Part shown: positions 1 through 7,478 of the stretch, piece after piece | Layout: every line of letters starts with the position of its first letter | How positions within the stretch are numbered: the stretch's first letter is position 1 | Source: an uncultured Kiritimatiellota bacterium | GTDB lineage: Bacteria > Verrucomicrobiota > Kiritimatiellia > RFP12 > DVOR01 | Reading direction: 5' to 3' | NCBI GenBank assembly: GCA_944391085.1 | Contig: CALXSE010000013.1 | Coordinates: 1-60,226, forward strand | Length of the DNA stretch: 60,226 nt | Position numbers and translations under genes: made by a program | Notes under the pieces: generated by a model | What the model was told of the DNA's origin: nothing | Databases searched by the model: none | Seen by the model: the letters and a program-made list of their open reading frames with translations, nothing else

Positions 1-268
1 CCCAAGGTCCGTCCATCTTTCCTCTTTCTTCGCTTCGGTCCTACAAGTGCGCAATTACATTGTGGACGATTCACCCGAACAACTCCTCCTATGGGAATGA
101 ACACGAACATCCAAATCGTGCTATCCTGTTCTTGCGGCAAATGCCTTATCCCGTTCTTTGACAACCAATCTATGTGTCAAACCAAATCTCCGCGAGGCCT
201 CTCCCCCTCGCGAAGTCTCCAAAACCATCCATCCTGCCCAATCTTTCCCAAAAAACTGCGGCAAAATC

Positions 269-298
269 TTGACATAACCCTATATCCTCCCATATAAT
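269..298 (+). promoter_or_regulatory. Consensus sigma70-type promoter
   Basis: TTGACA (269-274) and TATAAT (293-298) are both perfect consensus boxes, separated by 18 bp. Transcription would begin near 305, just before the direct repeat pair. No coding sequence starts within 200 bp, so the product is either a small or leader RNA, or a long 5' leader for the MoxR gene at 535. Confidence 0.7.
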
Positions 299-311
299 TT
301 CCAACATCCGT

Positions 312-399
312 TTTGCCACAGTTCACATTCCTAGGCCAGCAAAACCGAGGCCCTCGCCGCGCTTATCCCACCAAAGCTTTGCCACAGTTCACATTCCTA
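312..399. repeat. 22-bp direct repeat pair
   Basis: The same 22 bases, beginning TTTGCCACAG and ending CATTCCTA, occur at 312-333 and 378-399, 66 bp apart. Both copies lie just downstream of the consensus promoter. The 3' part recurs near the window's other end as CATTCCTAAG (59981-59990). The role is unknown; it could be an operator pair or a repeated RNA motif. Confidence 0.6.
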
Positions 400-506
400 A
401 GTCAACAAGACTGGGAACAGTTGCAAGGATCTGTCATCCGATGCCTCCTTGCGGCGCACTTTAGCACATTTCGTGGCCTCTTTCGCGCGAAGCGGCGGAA
501 TTGAAG

Positions 507-512
507 TATAAT
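507..512 (+). promoter_or_regulatory. -10 box of the MoxR operon
   Basis: TATAAT lies 22 bp before the MoxR start codon, and a ribosome binding site (GAAAGGA, 522-528) sits between them. No clear -35 box is visible. The predicted leader would be about 15-17 nt. Confidence 0.45.
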
Positions 513-534
513 GGGGTGAACGAAAGGACATGCC

Positions 535-1521
535 ATGGCTGAGAATGACGAGACGATTGCGCGGTGCGCGCCGTTGCTGGCGGCGATCCGAGGCGAGGTG
601 GGCAAGGCGTTGGTGGGGCAGGAGCGGATGATGGACGCGCTGCTCATCGCGTTGATGACGGGGGGGCATATCCTGCTGGAGGGCGTGCCGGGGTTGGCGA
701 AGACCACCGCCGTGCGGGCGCTCGCGGCGGCGTTGGGGCTTGAGACCAGGCGCATCTCCTTCACGCCGGATCTGTTGCCGGCGGACGTGGTGGGCAGCCT
801 GGTCTACAACCAGAAGGACGGGACGTTCACGCCGCACAGGGGGCCCGTCTTCGCGAACCTGCTCATCGCCGACGAGATCAACCGCGCGCCGGCGAAGGTG
901 CAGTCGGCCCTCCTCGAGGCGATGCAGGAGCGCCAGGTGACGATCGGCGACGAGAGTTACCCGTTGCCGCGCCCTTTCCTGGTGATGGCGACGCAGAACC
1001 CCATCGAGCAGGAGGGCACCTATCCCCTCCCTGAGGCGCAGACCGACCGTTTCATGCTCAAGTGCGTGGTGCGCCACCCCGGGCGCGAGGATGAGCGGCG
1101 CATCATGAACCGCCTCACCCAGCCCGCGGGCCTTGCGGCCAGGCCTGCCTGCTGCGTCACGCGCGAGGATATCGAGCTGCTCCTCCGCGCTTCCGAGAAG
1201 GTTTATTGCGACGCAAAAGTGGACGATTACATCCTCGACCTCGTCTTCGCGACACGCGACCCCGCGGCCTTCAAGGGGCTGGAGGCACTCAAGGGCGCCA
1301 TTCAGCTGGGCGTCTCGCCGCGCGGCTCCATCTGCCTCAAGCAGGCCGCCCGCGCCAACGCCCTCCTGCGCGGCCGCGCCTATGCCACCCCGCAGGACGT
1401 GAAGGAGACGGCCCACGACGTCCTCCGCCACCGCATCCTGCTCACTTACGAGGCCGAGGCCGAGGAACTCACCCCGGACGCCGTCATCGACCGGCTCCTC
1501 GCCGAGATCCCCGTCCCATGA
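535..1521 (+). CDS. MoxR-family AAA+ ATPase
   Basis: This 328-residue protein belongs to the MoxR/RavA-like AAA+ chaperones, which use ATP to mature or remodel partner complexes, often VWA-domain proteins. The Walker A loop (GVPGLAKTT, residues 50-58), the Walker B segment (LLIADEIN, 109-116) and the sensor motif ATQNPIEQEGTYPLPE are all intact, and the length is normal. The start at 535 is set by GAAAGGA six bases upstream. The next gene is a DUF58 protein, the usual MoxR partner, but the VWA/BatA-type and TPR genes that often follow are missing. Early codons end mostly in G and late codons in C. The substrate is unknown. Confidence 0.93.
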   Translation: MAENDETIARCAPLLAAIRGEVGKALVGQERMMDALLIALMTGGHILLEGVPGLAKTTAVRALAAALGLETRRISFTPDLLPADVVGSLVYNQKDGTFTPHRGPVFANLLIADEINRAPAKVQSALLEAMQERQVTIGDESYPLPRPFLVMATQNPIEQEGTYPLPEAQTDRFMLKCVVRHPGREDERRIMNRLTQPAGLAARPACCVTREDIELLLRASEKVYCDAKVDDYILDLVFATRDPAAFKGLEALKGAIQLGVSPRGSICLKQAARANALLRGRAYATPQDVKETAHDVLRHRILLTYEAEAEELTPDAVIDRLLAEIPVP

Positions 1522-1762
1522 ACGGTTGTGCCGCAAAGCGATGTCGCCTCAGGGAGGGCCCTGGCGCAGGGTCTAAGCGGCCCAGGCGCGCACGGCTTTC
1601 CCCTGCCTTGCCCTCGGCGCGGCCGCTTCCCTCCGCTTGCGGCGCCAGCCCAAACGGGCGGGCAACCTCTGCGACCATCGGCTCGCCGGAAAGATGCGGG
1701 AGGCGCCGCGCACGGCCTTTGGCGCGCCCGCCGCGTCTTTGCGGCAAAACGGAAGGGCGGAT
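1522..1762. repeat. Spacer with terminal inverted repeat
   Basis: A 241-bp gap separates two genes that are normally adjacent. Near its ends are 13-bp inverted arms with one mismatch: TTGTGCCGCAAAG (1526-1538) and CTTTGCGGCAAAA (1737-1749). The interior is GC-rich with several small dyads and no convincing ORF. It may be a small palindromic insertion or a chance arrangement. Confidence 0.3.
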
Positions 1763-2647
1763 ATGGAGATCGACACCGAAGAATTGATGCAAGAAGTGGG
1801 GCGGATCCGCATCCTCACCAGGCGGCTGCTCGACGAGCGGCTGAGCGGCGACTACCACTCCATCTTCAAGGGCCGGGGCATCGAGTTCGACGAGGCCCGC
1901 CCCTACCAGCCCGGCGACGACGTCCGCGCCATCGATTGGAACGTCACCGCCCGCATGGGCGAGCCCTACGTCAAACGCTTCAGCGAGGAGCGCGAGCTCA
2001 CCGTCCTCTTCCTCGTCGACGTCTCCGGCAGCCAAAGCTTCGGCACCGCCGCCCGCTCCAAGGCCGCCCGCGCCGCCGAGCTCACCGCCCTCCTGGCCCT
2101 GGCCGCCCTCTCCAACCAGGACAAAGTCGGCCTCGTCCTCTTCTCCGACCGCGTGATGAAAAGCCTCCCCCCGCGCAAAGGCCGCACCGCCGTCCAGCGC
2201 CTCGTCCGCGAGGTCCTCGCCGCCGAGGAGACGCACGAAGGCACCGACATCCGCGCCGCCCTCCGCTTCGTCTCCGCCACCCAGCGCCGCCGCGCCGTCG
2301 TCTTCCTCGTCTCGGACTTCCAGGACGAGGGCTACGCCCGCGAGCTTGCCGCCTTCGCCCGCCGCCACGACGTCATCGCCTGCCGCGTCTCAGACCCCGC
2401 CGAGGCGGCGCTCCCCAACGTCGGCCTCGTCGAGCTCTGGGATCCCGAGACCCACCGCGTCCACCTCGTGGACACCGCCAGCGCCGCCGTGCGCCGCGCC
2501 TACGCCCAAGACGCCGCCGCCCGCCGCGCCGAACAGGAGCGCGCCTTCCTCCGCGCCGGCGTCGACCTCCTTGACCTTTCCACCGACAAGCCTTACATCG
2601 ACGCCGTGCGCGGCCTCTTCCGCCGCCGCGCCGCGCGCCGCCGTTGA
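1763..2647 (+). CDS. DUF58 domain protein
   Basis: This 294-residue protein has the DUF58 signature (YQPGDDVRAIDWNVTAR, around residues 48-64). That is followed by a VWA-like fold with a MIDAS-type DVSGSQS motif (86-92), which would bind a divalent metal. DUF58 proteins accompany MoxR ATPases and are thought to work with them in envelope or stress processes; the biochemical role is not established. The reading frame is open further upstream, but ATG 1763 has GGAAGG (1751-1756) at suitable spacing and begins the conserved region. No transmembrane segment is evident. Codons are almost all C-ending. Confidence 0.9.
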   Translation: MEIDTEELMQEVGRIRILTRRLLDERLSGDYHSIFKGRGIEFDEARPYQPGDDVRAIDWNVTARMGEPYVKRFSEERELTVLFLVDVSGSQSFGTAARSKAARAAELTALLALAALSNQDKVGLVLFSDRVMKSLPPRKGRTAVQRLVREVLAAEETHEGTDIRAALRFVSATQRRRAVVFLVSDFQDEGYARELAAFARRHDVIACRVSDPAEAALPNVGLVELWDPETHRVHLVDTASAAVRRAYAQDAAARRAEQERAFLRAGVDLLDLSTDKPYIDAVRGLFRRRAARRR

Positions 2648-2659
2648 AAGGACCCCACC

Positions 2660-3853
2660 ATGGATTCCATCCGCGACATCTTCAAGATCGGCGTCGGCCC
2701 CTCCAGCTCCCACACCATGGGCCCGCGCCGCGCCGCCGAGACCTTCCTTGGGCGCTTCCCCCGGGCCGCCCGCTTCCGCGTCTCGCTCTACGGTTCCCTC
2801 GCCGCCACCGGCCACGGCCACCTTACCGACAAGGCCATCCTCGACGTCCTCGGCCGCGACCGCGCCGAGATCGACTGGCAGCCCGCCGTATTCCTCCCCT
2901 TCCACCCCAACGGGATGCGCTTCCACGCCCTTGGCCCGGACGGCGCGGAAATCGGCCGCTGGGAAGTCTACAGCATCGGCGGCGGCTTCCTCTCCGAAGG
3001 CCCCGGCAAGACGCAGACCACCGCCGTCCCCTACCCCCACACCACCATGGGCGCCATCCTCGGCTGGTATGCCCAGACCGGTAAAATCCTCTGGGAATAC
3101 GTCCTCGAATACGAGGGCCAGCCCGTCTTCGACCACCTCCGCGAGGTCTGGCGCGTCATGCGCGAGGCCGTCGAGCGCGGCCTCGAGGCCGAGGGCGTCC
3201 TCCCCGGCGGGCTGGGCCTCCAACGCAAGGCCAGCGCCTACCACCGCCGCGCCATGGGGATGCGCGAGGGCATCCGCGGCCGAGGCCTGCTCTACGCCTA
3301 CGCCCTGGCCGTGGCCGAGGAGAACGCCGCCGGCACCGGCCTCATCGTCACCGCGCCCACCTGCGGCAGCGCGGGCGTCCTCCCCGCCTGCCTCTATTAC
3401 CTCTTCAAGCACCACGACCTGCCCGAGAAACGCATCATCCGCGCCCTGGCCACCGCCGGCCTCATCGGCGCCATCGTCAAGGAAAACGCCTCCATCTCCG
3501 GCGCCGAGGTCGGCTGCCAGGGCGAAATCGGCGTGGCCTGCGCCATGGCCGCGGGCGCCGTCAACCAAATCTTCGGCGGTTCCCCCCACCAAATCGAATA
3601 CGCCGCCGAGATGGGCCTCGAGCACCACCTTGGCCTCACCTGCGACCCCATCAACGGCCTCGTCCAAATCCCCTGCATCGAGCGCAACGCCTTCGCCGCC
3701 GCCCGCGCCATGGACGCGAACATGTACGCCGCCCTCTCCGACGGCCAGCACAGCATCTCCTTCGACAAGGTCGTCCGCGCCATGCTCCAGACCGGCCACG
3801 ACCTCCCCAGCCTCTACAAGGAAACCTCCGAGGGCGGCCTCGCCAAAGCCTGA
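2660..3853 (+). CDS. sdaA: L-serine ammonia-lyase, single-chain Fe-S type
   Basis: The enzyme deaminates L-serine to pyruvate and ammonia with a [4Fe-4S] cluster. At 397 residues it carries the beta and alpha halves in one chain, though it is shorter than the roughly 450-residue enterobacterial enzyme. The N-terminus has GPSSSHTMGP. The C-terminal half has APTCGSAGVLPA, GCQGEIGVACAMAAGA and CDPINGLVQIPC, which supply the cluster cysteines. AAAGGA precedes ATG 2660 and the gap to the DUF58 gene is 12 bp, so it is probably co-transcribed. It ends close to a tRNA terminator on the opposite strand. The oxygen-labile cluster suits an anaerobe. Confidence 0.93.
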   Translation: MDSIRDIFKIGVGPSSSHTMGPRRAAETFLGRFPRAARFRVSLYGSLAATGHGHLTDKAILDVLGRDRAEIDWQPAVFLPFHPNGMRFHALGPDGAEIGRWEVYSIGGGFLSEGPGKTQTTAVPYPHTTMGAILGWYAQTGKILWEYVLEYEGQPVFDHLREVWRVMREAVERGLEAEGVLPGGLGLQRKASAYHRRAMGMREGIRGRGLLYAYALAVAEENAAGTGLIVTAPTCGSAGVLPACLYYLFKHHDLPEKRIIRALATAGLIGAIVKENASISGAEVGCQGEIGVACAMAAGAVNQIFGGSPHQIEYAAEMGLEHHLGLTCDPINGLVQIPCIERNAFAAARAMDANMYAALSDGQHSISFDKVVRAMLQTGHDLPSLYKETSEGGLAKA

Positions 3854-3873
3854 GGCCCGCCCCCTCGCCGCAA

Positions 3874-3902
3874 CAAAAAAGCCGTGGCATACGCCACGGC
3901 TT
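3874..3902 (-). terminator. Intrinsic terminator of the tRNA-fMet/tRNA-Arg unit
   Basis: A perfect 10-bp stem (AAGCCGTGGC, loop 3889-3892, GCCACGGCTT) reads out on the minus strand into a run of T residues (complement of the A-run near 3875-3880). It lies just past the 3' end of the initiator tRNA. On the plus strand no T-run follows, so it serves the minus-strand tRNA transcript. Confidence 0.85.
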
Positions 3903-3908
3903 GGAAAT

Positions 3909-3985
<77 letters not shown>

Positions 3986-3992
3986 TTCAGGA

Positions 3993-4069
3993 TGGCGCGC
4001 CTTGGAGGATTTGAACCTCCAACCTTCTGATCCGTAGTCAGATGCTCTATCCAATTGAGCTAAAGGCGC
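3993..4069 (-). tRNA. tRNA-Arg (ACG)
   Basis: This is a 77-nt minus-strand tRNA with acceptor arms GCGCCTT/AAGGCGC, G73, encoded CCA and anticodon ACG in the loop CTACGGA. Decoding CGU/CGC/CGA would need A34 modified to inosine (TadA), as in other bacteria. It is the promoter-proximal gene of the two-tRNA unit. Confidence 0.95.
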
Positions 4070-4083
4070 TGAAAACGTGCAAT

Positions 4084-4137
4084 AAGGTAGCAAACAGCCG
4101 GGAAAGACGCAAGCGCTTTTTTGCAACTTTTTTACAA
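4084..4137 (-). promoter_or_regulatory. tRNA promoter with phased A-tracts
   Basis: On the minus strand, TTGCGT (4112-4107) and TACCTT (4089-4084) are 17 bp apart. Directly upstream are two A6 tracts in a near-perfect 11-bp tandem (plus-strand CTTTTTTGCAA and CTTTTTTACAA, 4116-4137). They are phased with the helix, where an UP element would contact RNA polymerase alpha subunits. The same combination of TTGCG box and A-tract recurs before the tRNA-Asp and galactose transcripts. Confidence 0.7.
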
Positions 4138-4333
4138 CGGCAATCTAACTGATTGCAATCTCAAAGGATGACCCCCGAAAAAATCTTTTGGGAAGGTGCT
4201 CCCCACGCCCGCGAAAAGGATTTTCGCGCCCACAATCGGCAAGCCGCGCCGCCCTCCGCCAGGGCCCCGACGGCCAAGCGCCCGGTGGCCAAGCGCCCGG
4301 TGGTCGGGGCCGAACCACCGCCCGGGGCGGCAC
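4138..4333. repeat. accD upstream region with palindrome and 15-bp tandem repeat
   Basis: Between the divergent tRNA and accD transcripts lie two elements. One is a perfect 10-bp palindrome, GATTGCAATC (4151-4160), preceded by the half-site GCAATC, making GCAATC-N5-GATTGC. The other is an exact tandem duplication of GGCCAAGCGCCCGGT (4272-4286 and 4287-4301). No ORF is convincing here. Confidence 0.5.
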
Positions 4334-4362
4334 GTGCAAACATCGAAGGGATGTGCTAAACT
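4334..4362 (+). promoter_or_regulatory. Probable accD promoter
   Basis: TAAACT (4357-4362), preceded by TGC as in an extended -10, has a GTGCAA -35-like box 17 bp upstream. The leader to accD would be about 30 nt and includes AAAGGAG (4385-4391). The -35 is weak, so the call rests on the extended -10. Confidence 0.45.
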
Positions 4363-4398
4363 GCAAGCAATCTTCAACAAGGATAAAGGAGTCTCTTT

Positions 4399-5235
4399 AT
4401 GGCTTGGTTCACGAAGGCGCAGGAAGCGCCGCTGCGCGTCCCCACCGAGGCGCTCTGGAACGTCTGCAAAAAGTGCGGCGCGTACACGCCCAAGGACGAA
4501 TACGCGGCGAACCTCAAGGTGTGCCCGGCATGCGGGGCGCACGGCCGGCTCTCGGCGCGCGAGCGCATCGCGCTGCTGGCGGACAAGGGCTCCTTCACGG
4601 AAATCGCCGCAGACGTCATCGCGCACGACCCGCTTGCCTTCCACGACGCCAAGGACGCCTACGCCCAGAAGGTGGCCGCCACCCGCGAGAAGACGGGCAT
4701 CGGCGAATCGATCGTCGTGGGGACGGCCACCCTGGACAAGATCCCCGTGGTGCTGGGCGCGATGGATTTCCGCTTCATGGGCGGCTCGCTGGGCTCCGGG
4801 ACGGGCGAGCGCATCCTCCAGGCCGCCGAGACCGCGCGCAAGCTCAAGCGCCCGCTCATCCTCTGCACCGCCTCGGGCGGCGCGCGGATGCAGGAAGGCA
4901 TCGTCTCGCTCATGCAGATGGCCAAGACTTGCGCGGCCATCCAGCGCCTGCGCGACGAAGGCCTCCTCTACATCTCCGTCATGACCGACCCCACCACGGG
5001 CGGCGTCTCGGCCTCCTTCGCGATGGTGGGCGACCTCAACGTCGCCGAGCCCAAGACGCTCATCGGCTTCGCCGGGCGCCGCGTCATCGAGACGACCATC
5101 AAGCAAAAGCTGCCGCCGGAGTTCCAGACCTCGGAATATCTCCTGGAACACGGCTTCCTCGACAAAATCGTCGCGCGCAAGGATCTCAAGGCCTTCCTCG
5201 CCAAGACGATCCGGTTCCTGACGGCCGCGAAGTAA
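4399..5235 (+). CDS. accD: Acetyl-CoA carboxylase carboxyltransferase subunit beta
   Basis: With AccA this subunit transfers the carboxyl group from carboxybiotin to acetyl-CoA, making malonyl-CoA for fatty acids. The 278-residue protein has the expected N-terminal zinc ribbon (C23, C26, C42, C45 in CKKCG and CPACG). The crotonase-like core carries GGSLGSGTGERI and a TASGGARMQEG oxyanion-hole segment. AAAGGAG sits at ideal spacing before ATG 4399. accA follows after 13 bp, giving the compact accD-accA order. The biotin carrier and carboxylase genes are not in the window. Confidence 0.96.
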   Translation: MAWFTKAQEAPLRVPTEALWNVCKKCGAYTPKDEYAANLKVCPACGAHGRLSARERIALLADKGSFTEIAADVIAHDPLAFHDAKDAYAQKVAATREKTGIGESIVVGTATLDKIPVVLGAMDFRFMGGSLGSGTGERILQAAETARKLKRPLILCTASGGARMQEGIVSLMQMAKTCAAIQRLRDEGLLYISVMTDPTTGGVSASFAMVGDLNVAEPKTLIGFAGRRVIETTIKQKLPPEFQTSEYLLEHGFLDKIVARKDLKAFLAKTIRFLTAAK

Positions 5236-5248
5236 AGGAGGCGCAGAC

Positions 5249-6139
5249 ATGGCCATCACCAAGAAACCCACCGCCAAAAAGCCCGCCGCCAAGGCCGCCC
5301 CGAAGGCGCCCGCGGCCAAGCCCGCCCCCAAGAAGGCCCCCGCCCCCACCACCTGGGACACCGTCCAAATCGCCCGCCACCCCGACCGCCCCCTGCTCAT
5401 CGACTACCTCGCCGCCTGGGACCCGCAGGCCACCGAGCTGCACGGCGACCGCCTGGTGGCCGACGACCCGGCCATGTTCGCCGGGCTGGTGACCATCGGC
5501 GGCGAGCGCGTCGTCCTCGTGGGCCACCGCAAAGGCCGCACCACCGAGGAAAAAATCGCCTACCGCTTCGGCATGGCCAACCCCGACGGCTACCGCAAGG
5601 CCATGCGCATCATGCGCCTGGCCGAGAAGTTCCACCTGCCCATCGTCACGCTCGTGGACACCTCGGGCGCCTTCCCCGGCCTCGACGCCGAGGCCCGCGG
5701 CCAGGCCGAGGCCATCGCCAAGAACCTCGCCGACATGTCCGTCCTCAAGGCCCCCATCGTCGTCGTCGTCACCGGCGAGGGCGGCTCCGGCGGCGCGCTG
5801 GGCATCGCCGTGGGCGACCGCATCCTGATGCTGGAGCACGCCATCTACTCCGTCATCAGCCCCGAAGGCTGCGCCTCCATCCTCTGGCGCGACGGCAAGT
5901 TCGCCCCGCAGGCCGCCGAGGCCCTCAAGCTCACCTCCGGCTGGCTCAAAAAGCTCGGCATCATCGACGACGTCATCCCAGAGCCCAAAGGCGGCGCCCA
6001 CAAAGACCCCGCCAAGGCCATCGAGACCGTCAAGCAGGCCATCCTCAAGGCCATCCGCGAGCTCAGGCAGGTGCCCGTCGAGCGACTCGTCGAGCAACGC
6101 TACGCGAAGTTCGCCGCCATGGGCCGCTTCGCCAAGTAA
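5249..6139 (+). CDS. accA: Acetyl-CoA carboxylase carboxyltransferase subunit alpha with Lys/Ala/Pro-rich tail
   Basis: This is the partner of AccD in malonyl-CoA synthesis. Conserved AccA core motifs start at residue 36 (WDTVQIARHPDRP) and include LHGDR, DTSGAFPG, GEGGSGGALGIAVGD and SPEGCASILW. At 296 residues it is shorter than the roughly 319-residue E. coli subunit. In place of the usual N-terminal helical region, residues 2-34 are almost wholly K, A, P and T, resembling a histone H1 tail. AAAGGAGG lies shortly before ATG 5249. The tail may bind nucleic acid or acid surfaces; that is inference. Confidence 0.95.
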   Translation: MAITKKPTAKKPAAKAAPKAPAAKPAPKKAPAPTTWDTVQIARHPDRPLLIDYLAAWDPQATELHGDRLVADDPAMFAGLVTIGGERVVLVGHRKGRTTEEKIAYRFGMANPDGYRKAMRIMRLAEKFHLPIVTLVDTSGAFPGLDAEARGQAEAIAKNLADMSVLKAPIVVVVTGEGGSGGALGIAVGDRILMLEHAIYSVISPEGCASILWRDGKFAPQAAEALKLTSGWLKKLGIIDDVIPEPKGGAHKDPAKAIETVKQAILKAIRELRQVPVERLVEQRYAKFAAMGRFAK

Positions 6140-6145
6140 ACGGCC

Positions 6146-7102
6146 ATGTCCCACGCGCTGATCCTCACCGACGGCAAGCCGGGGCATGAGAACCAATCCA
6201 AGGCCCTCGCCGAGGGCCTTGGATGTTCTTTCGACCTGCTCCCCTGCGCCTACCCCACCAAGGGCCGCAAAGCCCTTTCCTACCTCTGCGACCGCGTGGG
6301 GGCGCGCCCCGACCTCGCCGGCGTCCTCCCCGGCGCCCGACGGGCCGCCGCCGCCCGCCGCCCGGACGTGCTCATCGGCGCGGGCTCCAACACCTTCTAC
6401 TCGCTGAAGCTGCTGCGCCGCGCCCTCGGCGTGCCCTGCGCGGCCATCCTCACCCCCGGCGGCTACCGCCTGGGCGGCTTCGACGCCATCCTCGCGCCGG
6501 CCTTCGACAACCCGCCGGCGCGCCCCAACGTCTTCCCCATCCCCACCAACCTCACCCCCGCCAGGCCGGGCTTCTACGCCGCGCAGACCGCCGCCTTCCA
6601 CGAGCGCCACGTCATGCGGAAGGATCGCGCCGTGGGCGTCATCGTCGGCGGCAGGAACCCCGTCGCCGACGTGTCACCGGATTGGCTCGGCACCCAGCTC
6701 GAGGCCGTCTTCGCCGCCACCGAGGGGTACGAGCGCTGGGTCACCACCTCGCGCCGCACCTCGCCGGAGGCCGAGGCCGTCGTGGACGCCTTCCCCTTCG
6801 ACTACAAGCTCCTCTTCTCGCGCGACCGCTTCAACCCCATCCCCGCCTTCGTCACCGAGTGCGAGCGGCTCTTCGTCACCGCAGACTCCACCGGGATGCT
6901 CAGCGAGGCCGTCGCCGTCGGCCACGCCGCCGTCGAGGTGCTCGACAACCTCACCGTCGCCACCGGCAAGTTCGCCCGCTTCGTCGACAACCTCTGCGCC
7001 GAGGGGTACGCCCACCGCTTCGACGGCGCCCTCGGCGAGGCCCGCCGCAAGGTCAGCCTCGGCCCCACCCTCGAGGCCCTCCGCGCCCGGCTCGGGCTCT
7101 GA
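6146..7102 (+). CDS. ELM1-family (mitochondrial fission ELM1-like) protein
   Basis: This 318-residue protein opens with the family's typical LILTDGKPGHENQ and has a glycosyltransferase-B-like layout: GAGSNTF in the first half, VIVGGRNP in the middle, and TADSTGMLSEAVAVGHAAVEV near the C-terminus. Bacterial ELM1/DUF1022 proteins are often near envelope genes and are suspected glycosyltransferases, but no activity is established. The start is six bases after accA, so it is co-transcribed. No signal peptide or membrane segment is evident. Confidence 0.75.
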   Translation: MSHALILTDGKPGHENQSKALAEGLGCSFDLLPCAYPTKGRKALSYLCDRVGARPDLAGVLPGARRAAAARRPDVLIGAGSNTFYSLKLLRRALGVPCAAILTPGGYRLGGFDAILAPAFDNPPARPNVFPIPTNLTPARPGFYAAQTAAFHERHVMRKDRAVGVIVGGRNPVADVSPDWLGTQLEAVFAATEGYERWVTTSRRTSPEAEAVVDAFPFDYKLLFSRDRFNPIPAFVTECERLFVTADSTGMLSEAVAVGHAAVEVLDNLTVATGKFARFVDNLCAEGYAHRFDGALGEARRKVSLGPTLEALRARLGL

Positions 7103-7130
7103 GATTTCTTCGCGCAAACGCAGAAAACTA

Positions 7131-7160
7131 TTGAAAGCGCGCCCCCCGGTGCGCTATAAT
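7131..7160 (+). promoter_or_regulatory. Promoter of the ftsB-like/lpxI unit
   Basis: TTGAAA (7131-7136) and a consensus TATAAT (7155-7160) are 18 bp apart. The TATAAT lies about 20 bp before the ftsB-like start, leaving a leader of roughly 14 nt that contains AGGAG (7171-7175). Confidence 0.75.
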
Positions 7161-7180
7161 AAAGGCCGTCAGGAGCGGTG

Positions 7181-7465
7181 ATGCAGGATTTGTTGCGGCG
7201 GATGATGGTTGCCTTTTTGGTGATCGGGGCGCTGGTGAGCGTCTCGGTGGCCGTGAAGCACGCCGTGCCGTCATACGCCATCCTCCAGGAACGCCGCGCC
7301 CGCTGCGCCGAGCTGCGCGAGGAATTGGCGCAGGTGCGCCAACAGACCGCGGACACCAAGCGTGACATCGAGCGCTTTGGGCGTTCCCCCTATTTCGTGG
7401 AGCAGCTGGCGCGCGCGCGCCACCGTGTGGCCGACAACGAGGTCCTGCTCCTCTTCGAGGATTGA
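7181..7465 (+). CDS. FtsB/DivIC-like septum formation initiator protein
   Basis: This 94-residue protein has one N-terminal membrane helix (about residues 8-27) and then a coiled coil rich in E, R and Q, ending with the family's SPYFVEQLARARHRVADNE-type segment. The layout and size match FtsB/DivIC divisome proteins, which link early and late cell-division proteins in the periplasm. A GTG at 7178 is possible, but AGGAG (7171-7175) fits ATG 7181 better. Its stop lies 13 bp before lpxI. Confidence 0.8.
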   Translation: MQDLLRRMMVAFLVIGALVSVSVAVKHAVPSYAILQERRARCAELREELAQVRQQTADTKRDIERFGRSPYFVEQLARARHRVADNEVLLLFED

Positions 7466-7478
7466 GGGCGGTCGCCCC

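Larger units (their letters stand above)
1..534. other. AT-richer non-coding region upstream of the MoxR gene
   Basis: This stretch is visibly less GC-rich (about half GC in its first lines) than the strongly GC-rich genes that follow. The only open frames are short: 68 codons at 91-297 and 63 codons at 313-504. Neither has a good ribosome binding site, the codon preference of the neighbours or a recognisable motif. It contains a perfect sigma70-type promoter (269-298), a 22-bp direct repeat (312-333 and 378-399) and the -10 box of the MoxR gene (507-512). It could be a spacer, the site of a small RNA, or the edge of a transferred segment. Confidence 0.5.

Noticed and set aside
91..297. 68-codon ORF near the window start
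   Set aside because: No ribosome binding site, no motif and codon use unlike any neighbour.
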